DNA from: Podochytrium sp. JEL0797
Taxonomy: Eukaryota > Chytridiomycota > Chytridiomycetes > Chytridiales > Chytriomycetaceae
Assembly: GCA_027596195.1 (NCBI GenBank)
Contig: JADGJG010000165.1
Location: forward strand, 1-34,862
Direction: 5' to 3'
Length of the DNA: 34,862 bases
The notes under the pieces were generated by a model that saw only the letters and a program-made list of their open reading frames with translations, was not told the origin of the DNA and did not search any database. Shown in pieces: positions 28,644 to 34,862 of this stretch. Numbering within the stretch: the stretch's first letter is position 1; every line of letters starts with the position of its first letter. Made by a program: the position numbers and the translations under genes.

Positions 28644-29723
28644 TCAAGCAGGTGGGGCGACAGGAGCAGCAGGTGCAGCCGCGGATACAGCAGAAGCTTT
28701 CGCGGCAGCAGCTTCTGCCTCGAGCTTCTCGCGCGATTCCAAAGCGCTGGATCAATTAAAAAAAACTTAGTCGCAACGACACATCCAAAAAAATACGTAC
28801 GTGTACAAAGCCTTGGCGACTTCCGGGTGCTGCACGCTTCCGGAAAGAAGTTCCTGCGCTGAAATAACGCGACCAAAGTGCTTCTCGTTCACTTCCTTGC
28901 CTTCCATGACGGCAGAGCCTTCCAGCGATGCACCCGCAAAGAGACCCTTGCTTTTGGAGTATGAAAAGACGGGGGACGTGTTGTTCATGGAGGCGCTGGC
29001 TTCGGCGGATCTGCCGATGGGTCCGGCGGCAACTGCAAAACCGCGGTTTGGTCAGAAACCCCTCAGCCAAAAGCAAATTGAAACGTACCAGACAAACTGC
29101 CACCCAACTTGATATCACCACCCTGGGAGAAGGCCTTGACGGCTTCATCCGTGTTCAAGACCATCACAAAATCGGTGATGTCCGCTCCAATTTGGAATCC
29201 GAATCCCTAGTTAACAAAAAGAATAATCAGGATGGATAAGGCATCAACTAACCACACAACGATAAGAACTCACAACTCCGGCAGTCTTGACGACACTTGG
29301 CGCGGACCAGGTACCATTGGGAAGACGGGCAATCACCACCCCGGATCCGTACCTCGCAGAGACGGTGATTCCCGCACGAACGACTTGCAGGATGGCAAGC
29401 CCCTTGGCGTGGGAAATGATATCGGTGGGGATGGTGTTGTCCAAACCGCCGTGTTCGGCAGACGGGATAACGAATTGATGAATGATCGTTGCAGCTCTGG
29501 TGCATTCTCCAGCGTAGTTCTGGTTGAAGGTTTGTCCTTCTGGATTCTCCTTGTGCTTTGGAATGATGAGCGATCCACTCACAAATTGGGGAGGGCCACC
29601 GATAAAGAATCAACAAACCTCGTCAATCTTGGCGGCCACCTTCTTTCCGGCACTCTCCATTGCGGCACCGGCCTTAGTGGCGGCGCTCTCTGCACTGGCC
29701 TTAAGCTTGTCGAAGAAACCCAT
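28644..29723 (-). CDS. SYLF-domain (Ysc84/SH3YL1-type) lipid-binding protein without SH3
   Basis: Exons on the minus strand: 29619-29723, 29274-29555, 29089-29206, 28801-29032 and 28644-28746; 840 nt, 279 residues. After a short helical Ala-rich N-terminus (MGFFDKLKAS), the SYLF domain shows IPTDIISHAKGLAIL, SARYGSGVVIARL, WSAPSVVKTAGVGFGFQIG, ADITDFVMVLNT, GPIGRSAEAS and YSKSKGLFAG. SYLF proteins bind phosphoinositides and, in yeast Ysc84/Lsb3, actin at endocytic sites; those carry an SH3 domain that is absent here. The C-terminus is a charged helix followed by an Ala/Pro tail. The first intron (29556-29618, GTTTGT donor) is the least certain junction. It faces HB9 tail to tail. Confidence 0.9.
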
Positions 29724-30178
29724 TGGGGTGAGGTTTTTGTTGTGGAGATTTTTTTGGCAAAGTGAGTCTTTGTTTTATGGGCCAGATGATGCAAATCGAA
29801 GCAGTGCATCATCTCTCTCCACCAGAAAGTAGGGGGAAACAAGGGGGAACCTTCCTCTTTAAAGAGACCTGCTAAGGACGTGTATCGCACGTCGTCTGTT
29901 GCTGCCGCTTTCACGGAGGCTTCGGCGACGCCAGGCAGAGACAGCGACTGTTTCCGAAAATTGAGAGGACATCAGAATGCAGGCTCTGGCGCGTGGTGGT
30001 TCCTTCTTTCTTCCAAACCCCTGCCCTCCGCCCATATTTTTGATTAACCCAATACTTGTTTGTCATTAAGTTAAAAGCCCAGTTCAGCCTTCTCGCGTCG
30101 CTTAGCCATGACCATCACGGAAGAGTACATGACCTTGTTACCCACTCCCTCGCTCAACAATCTGTCGATCGTTCGGAC
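29724..30178. other. intergenic upstream of the SYLF gene
   Basis: About 455 nt carrying the SYLF gene promoter (minus) and that of the candidate small gene (plus). No TATA box is certain. A 24-codon ATG frame at about 30109-30183 could act as an upstream ORF, but nothing supports translation. Confidence 0.4.
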
Positions 30179-30743
30179 ATGAGCTTCTCGAGAAAAGAAT
30201 TTGCCAACATCGAACGGGATTACGGTAATCCTCCCCCCTCCTGCATTACTAATCGAGAGGGGAGGACGAAATGTGTCATAATTCGGAATTTCAAGTCACT
30301 GTGAACTTGCGAAGCCAGAAGAAATTAAAGACCATCATCATATCAAATGCCACGCACGAGAGAGCCACAACCCATTGCCCAGGCGGGGAAGGACGTCAGG
30401 AATGTCACTGAAACGCTTGGAGAGGTCCGTTTGCGAAGGATCAAGCGAAGTTGCGCCTTCCGTTGCTCATTCTTTTCATTTAGAGAGCCGGTTATTGGAG
30501 CACTCTTGGGAAGTGGGTGCGGAATGGGTTTTCACACAAGCAAAGAGAGGCGGAGCTCATGTCGGGCGTTTCGGGCGGAGGTGTGCCGGTTAAAATGGGG
30601 ACACCGAAGCGTGGATTTTCTGTGAGTTCTTGTGTTTTCCTGCCGTATGATTGTGTTCATGATGATGGTCGTTGCTGAATACTGACTTGTTCCCTGATGT
30701 TGATTCCATATTTTGGCAGATTCACAGTTTGACTTCTCATTGA
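30179..30743 (+). CDS. candidate small spliced gene, model incomplete
   Basis: I do not recognise the product. A first exon could be MSFSRKEFANIERDYG (30179-30224) before a GTAATC donor. Strong later junctions are GAG|GTCCGT at 30425 to TTTAG at 30483, and TCT|GTGAGT at 30622 to TTGGCAG at 30719, the latter with an ACTGAC branch-like site. Using these, one frame reads AGKDVRNVTETLGE, then RAGYWSTLGKWVRNGFSHKQ... ending GTPKRGFS-IHSLTSH at 30743, with two AATAAA signals within 60 nt. The joint between the first exon and 30383 is unresolved, and another frame is also open. The splice and poly(A) signals argue for a gene; the protein is uncertain. Confidence 0.35.
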
Positions 30744-30867
30744 GCAGCCAACCACATTAGCACTTCAGTCGCACCCACACCCTCATGGCGAATAAATAAC
30801 CAATAAATAAAGCAAATGTGTATCCTTCTCGTGCGGAATCAATTTTCTTTTTGTTTTTGTTCACGCC

Positions 30868-33800
30868 ATGGAGCCCCAGTCTTTTCTTTCGCTGCTCGAA
30901 GCGCCGACCGCGGCGCCCATCAACTACGACGACTTTGAATTCTTCGAATTCTCGAACCAAGACGATCCACTGGGCGTGGACGAGGACCAGCTGACGATGG
31001 GAGCCAACTTCGATGCGGGCATGGACCCCGAGCAAAACTCACAATTCATCCCCGCGGGAATCGAGTACGTACGCTTGCGTTGTACTTTGCCATGCTGAAC
31101 TCCTCGCAGACAGATGATGGACATGGCAGCAACCCAGGTGGCGGTTTCGCGCCAGGAGATTCTCGGCGGCACTGACTCATCGGACGAGGACGAAGAACCG
31201 CTGGCCAGAAAGGTCATAAGGCCAGCCCAGAATCAGGCGGGATTCGCTGTGTTTGACGAGATGGAAATGTATGGCATCGGGATGCCGAAGAAGGACAAGA
31301 AGAAGGGCGGACGCAAGGTTTGTTTTGTTCGAGCCTCGTTCACTACCGCTTACCCGCCGTTTACGAGAATCGACAGGAAGAGGATTCGGAAGAGATTGAT
31401 GAATTGATGGGCCAGGTCTCCCACCTGTATGCGAGTAAGGATCACTTGCAGGCGTTCAAAATTCTGCACGAAGTCATCAAACTGGACCACAAGCATGCGC
31501 CAGCATGGAAGCTTCTTGCTGTGTTGCACGATGAACTAGGTGACCCAGCGAAGGCGCTCCAAGCAAACTTTATCGCGGCGCATTTGGACGTCAAGGATGC
31601 GGGATTATGGAAGCGTTTGGCCGAGATTTCGCTGTAAGTACCGATATTACAGATGCGCCAACTGTTCTGTTGACTAATATCTGCCGTGTTATATTGTAGA
31701 AACAACGGAAACATTACCGACTCGATCTATTGCTTCACAAAAGCGATCCAAGCCGACCCCAGCGACTCGTCCTCGCAGTTTCAACGATCCATGATCTATG
31801 CGGACCAAGGCCACTACTACAAGGTATGGTGACCGTAATGATGTTTATAGCGTGTTCTGATTTGCTCACCAGGCAATCAGCGGATTCAACGCAGTCCTCG
31901 AACTCACTCCTTATGCGATGGATTCCATCCAAGAACTCGCTCGAATTTACATCCAACTGCGTGAATCCCACAAAGCGATTGGCCTCTTTGAAAGTGCCAT
32001 GGAGGCGGACGTGAAAGAGCCACTTTCGTTATACGTCGACGAAGACGATTTCGATGAACTCCCACCCGCCAATGACGGCAACGATCCTCCAAAGCGCAAA
32101 TGGAGAATGGGATATGAAGAGCTTTTGAACCTATTGGAGCTCTATATTGACGTGGGCGAATTCGAAAAGGCTTCCGATGCCGTCGAAACCGTGGTGGGCC
32201 GGCTCGAGGCCAACATTCTCGAAGGCAAGATCTATCGCATCCTTTTGTCGAGCTACGAAAATGTTCCCATCGAGATTCGCGTGAAGTTTGGGATTTGTCG
32301 GTTGTGGTTGGAGGATCACGAGAATGCCAAGGTGTGAGAACCATATGCATTGGGATTTTATTTGGAGCTCACATGTTCAATTTCAGAGTCACTTTGACGC
32401 TCTTTTGCAACTGGAAGTGGATGATTACGCTGATCTGTTTGCCGAAGTCATCGACGCGTACATGAAGAAACGAATGTTTGCGCTCGCCGTTGCGCTTCTC
32501 GAGCACGTTGTGACGTCTGAAAAAGTAAGCGCTCGGTCATTCTTCCCCGTTATTCCCCAAACCGCCAAGAATACTCACAACCAAATCAGCTCAACAACGC
32601 ATCCATCTGGTCCAAAATGGCCGACTGTTTCCAACACCTCGGGCGACTCGAGGACGCGGTCGAACTCTACAAATCCGCCATCGAAGTCGAGCCACGTGAA
32701 TACGACTGGCAGTTCCAACTCGCCGAAATCTATGAAGCGCTCGGAGACCCGGACCGCGCGGCAGCGATTGTCGAAAAAGTCAACGAGCTCACGAAAGAGG
32801 ATGTGTTGGAAACAGTGCGTAAGCCACGGAACCAGCGCCACCGGAAGAAGAGGGAGAGTGCGCGGGTGCAGCAGCAGTTTGAAGCGCCGTCGTACGGATA
32901 TGACGGAGAAGAATATGATGACGATGAAGACGCGTATGAACCTGAGGCGGAAGCCGGTGGTGGGGTTCAAGGCTTCTTGAAGCCAAAAAACGCGGAGCGT
33001 GTAATTCGGGAGGACAGGGCCGTGTTTCTTGCGGCGGAGAGGGAGCGAATCGCAGAGAACAAAGAATGGTATTCCAAGATGTTGGGCTTGGAGGTCAAGC
33101 TGGAGGAAACTGTGAAGAGGGTTGGTGTCGTGTTTTCGCCAACAGTTTTGAATTCTTTTTTTAACTCTGCGCATTTTTCAGGCCGACTTTGTCAGATTTG
33201 CTCGCAAGCTTGTCGTTCGATTCCAAAAGGAGAGGCACTTTTACCCGGCGGACCGCGCAAAGCTGTATGTTCCGAGAGGTTACCGAGGGTCGGAGGATCG
33301 AACGCGTAAGTGGAATTCGTTGACGTCAGCCGTTGTTTTATGTTGCTATTTTCTTTCAGAAATGTACCAAGGCCTGTACTTCAGCCAGTGGTTCGAGGTG
33401 TTCGTCAAGGTTCGTTGTCGTCATCTTGGTTGTTCAGATTGCTCTGAACCCCCCTGCGATTCAGTGCGCCATGGCTCTCACGATGGACAAGAAAGACGAA
33501 GACGCCTACGTTACGCTGAAGTCTGCGTTCGATGCCAACATCTTTTACCACAATGAAATGCTGCAGCTGCAACTGCAACTCTACATGATTGGTGCGTGTC
33601 CGGTCTCCGAGCTCATGATTGGTTTCGATTGTGAACATTCTATTCACAGCGGCGGCCACGATTTGCGGTAACTACGGCCGCGTCGGCGACTTGGCCAGAC
33701 AATTCTGCTACAACGCCCCTCTCATGAACGACATGTATCGCATGTATTGCGCCGTCCTCAACGGGTACGCGTCCTTTTTTCTTAACTTTCGCTTTGATAT

Positions 33801-34525
33801 TAACCGCCTGTCCGTAGCGGTCCCGATGCAGTTCTCGCGTTCGCTTCCGACATTTGCGCAAAGCAGTTCATCCGCCAGTTGAAAACATTTGAAGTGCACC
33901 TTGCGAAACACCCCAACTCGGAGATTCAAAAGAACCCAATCTTACTCGTTTTGTACGGCCACATCATCTTCTCTGCTCGATCCTACGCGTCAGCTCTCAG
34001 TTGAGTATTTTGACATCCCCCATTTTCGAATGCCTGGAACCTCAACTCTCGTCCCTTCAATCTTGCAGAATACTACCTTGCAGCCTACAAAATGAGCCCC
34101 CGTGACCCCCTCATAAATCTGTCTGTAGGTCTCGCATACCTCCATTGGGCCATGCAACGACGCATCGACAACCGCCACGAACGCATCCTGCAGGCATTCA
34201 CTTTCCTATACCAATACGAAGAAATCGTCGGATCGACTCCCGAAGCGTTGTACAATATCGGGCGGGCGTTCCATCAACTCGGGTTGAACCATTTGGCGGT
34301 CGAGTACTATGAGCGCGTGTTGAAGACTGCGGACGACGGAACGGGGTTGTGGGTAAGCTTGAATTGATTTTTTTCCCGCCTCGGATCCCGCAACTGGAAT
34401 CAATTGACAATCCGTTTTTTGCTTAGCCCGTCAAGGAAGCCGCGTACAATTTGTCGCTGATTTTGCATTCGAATGGGTCAAGTTTATATGCACAGGCGAT
34501 ACTGGAAAAGCATGTTTCGTTTTAA
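30868..34525 (+). CDS. TFC4: TFIIIC TPR subunit (Tfc4 / Sfc4 / GTF3C3 homologue)
   Basis: Fourteen exons: 30868-31064, 31110-31317, 31377-31633, 31700-31823, 31873-32331, 32387-32524, 32590-33120, 33182-33305, 33360-33409, 33465-33591, 33650-33764, 33818-33999, 34069-34352 and 34427-34525; 2895 nt, 964 residues (yeast ~1025, human ~886). An acidic N-terminus precedes TPR arrays (HLQAFKILHEVIKLDHKHAP, AWKLLAVLHDELGDPAKALQ, VELYKSAIEVEP). A charged central linker follows, then the conserved C-terminal half (DAYVTLKSAFDANIFYHNE, ALYNIGRAFHQLGLNHLAVE, VKEAAYNLSLILHS). The family bridges TFIIIC to TFIIIB when RNA polymerase III genes are set up. The exon 9-10 intron was placed at 33410-33464, because the alternative 28-nt intron would give a poorer fit to the family. 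It is by far the most intron-dense gene here. Confidence 0.94.
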
Positions 34526-34619
34526 AGTTGTTCTTGTTACTCAATAATAATTAAAACATGAATACATATTTCATTTTCAAATCATACAAAAAGCCACGCG
34601 AAGGGAAGACAAAAAACAG

Positions 34620-34862
34620 CTACAAATACGTCGTGATTTCGGTCACAGTTTCGTCAATAATCGTCACAACCTCCTCGTGTGTCTGTGCGCCCACACCAGC
34701 CCCAACGCTGTCGCCGACATCCTTTGTCGCGTTAGAAACGCCAGAAGCAGCAGTTCTCGCGGCATCGGTCACAGTCGCACTGCCAGAATTCGCGGCTTCG
34801 GCGACGGGAGCCAGAATCGATGCTGGCTCTTTGACAGCAGCAGAATCGGCTCCTTTCGATTC
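34620..34862 (-). CDS. C-terminus of an Ala-rich amphipathic-helix protein (partial)
   Basis: The last 80 residues of a gene running off the right edge, ending ...TVTEITTYL at TAG. The visible part is rich in Ala, Val, Thr, Ser and Asp with repeated helical units such as ATVTDAARTAASGVSNATKDVGD, broken here for length; the style recalls LEA-like or apolipoprotein-like repeats but no family is assigned. It is tail to tail with the TFIIIC gene (94 nt between stops), and the AT-rich gap holds both poly(A) regions. Confidence 0.65.
   Translation of the reverse strand, partial: ESKGADSAAVKEPASILAPVAEAANSGSATVTDAARTAASGVSNATKDVGDSVGAGVGAQTHEEVVTIIDETVTEITTYL

Noticed and set aside
33410..33437. 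A 28-nt intron in the TFIIIC gene
   Set aside because: A 55-nt intron ending at 33464 is in the normal size range and gives FVKCAMAL, matching the family better; the 28-nt version inserts extra residues.

Overview
This is eukaryotic nuclear DNA. Nearly every conserved gene is cut by short GT-AG introns (about 42-98 nt), intergenic gaps are tight, and TAA, TGA and TAG all act as stops. The gene set (Dim1, an RMD1/DUF155 protein, an Adp1-like ABCG transporter, a SYLF/Ysc84 protein, TFIIIC subunit Tfc4/GTF3C3, a secreted ferritin-like protein and an animal-type Na,K-ATPase-like P-type pump) suggests an early-diverging, possibly chytrid-like fungus. The lineage is an inference from gene content; no marker sequence was compared.

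Layout. Positions 1-8.5 kb hold housekeeping and membrane genes: DIM1 (+), a mitochondrial RMD1/RMND1-like protein (-), a small putative membrane protein and an 82-residue ORF (+), and an 11-exon type IIC-like P-type ATPase (-). A divergent promoter leads to a secreted ferritin-like gene (8.76-10.08 kb) whose frame is broken by one base in a T run.

The core of the window (10.6-28.6 kb) is an array of nine homeobox genes, all on the plus strand, all with a C-terminal homeodomain and all intronless, although their neighbours are intron-rich. I number them HB1-HB9. Most share two N-terminal motifs outside the homeodomain: a TPPS..ELHPLLRPP block, and a short hydrophobic/acidic motif of the type FLDLFL. 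All nine have an aromatic residue (Tyr or Phe) at homeodomain position 47. Interleaved with the array are a cysteine-rich RING-like ORF, a 7TM receptor-like gene with an ERY motif and broken frames (-), a tandem pair of coiled-coil paralogues of which only one ends in an SH3 domain, and a complete nine-exon ABCG transporter with an EGF-like ectodomain.

The right end carries a SYLF-domain protein (-), a poorly resolved small spliced gene (+), the 14-exon TFIIIC subunit (+), and the C-terminus of an alanine-rich protein (-) running off the edge.

Exon joins were made by hand from splice signals, frame and family knowledge. Summed exon lengths divide by three for DIM1, RMD1, the ATPase, the ABCG, SYLF and TFIIIC genes, which supports those models. 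The most notable content is the homeobox array with its shared, apparently unnamed N-terminal motifs. I see no CRISPR array, rRNA gene, convincing tRNA gene or intact transposon.
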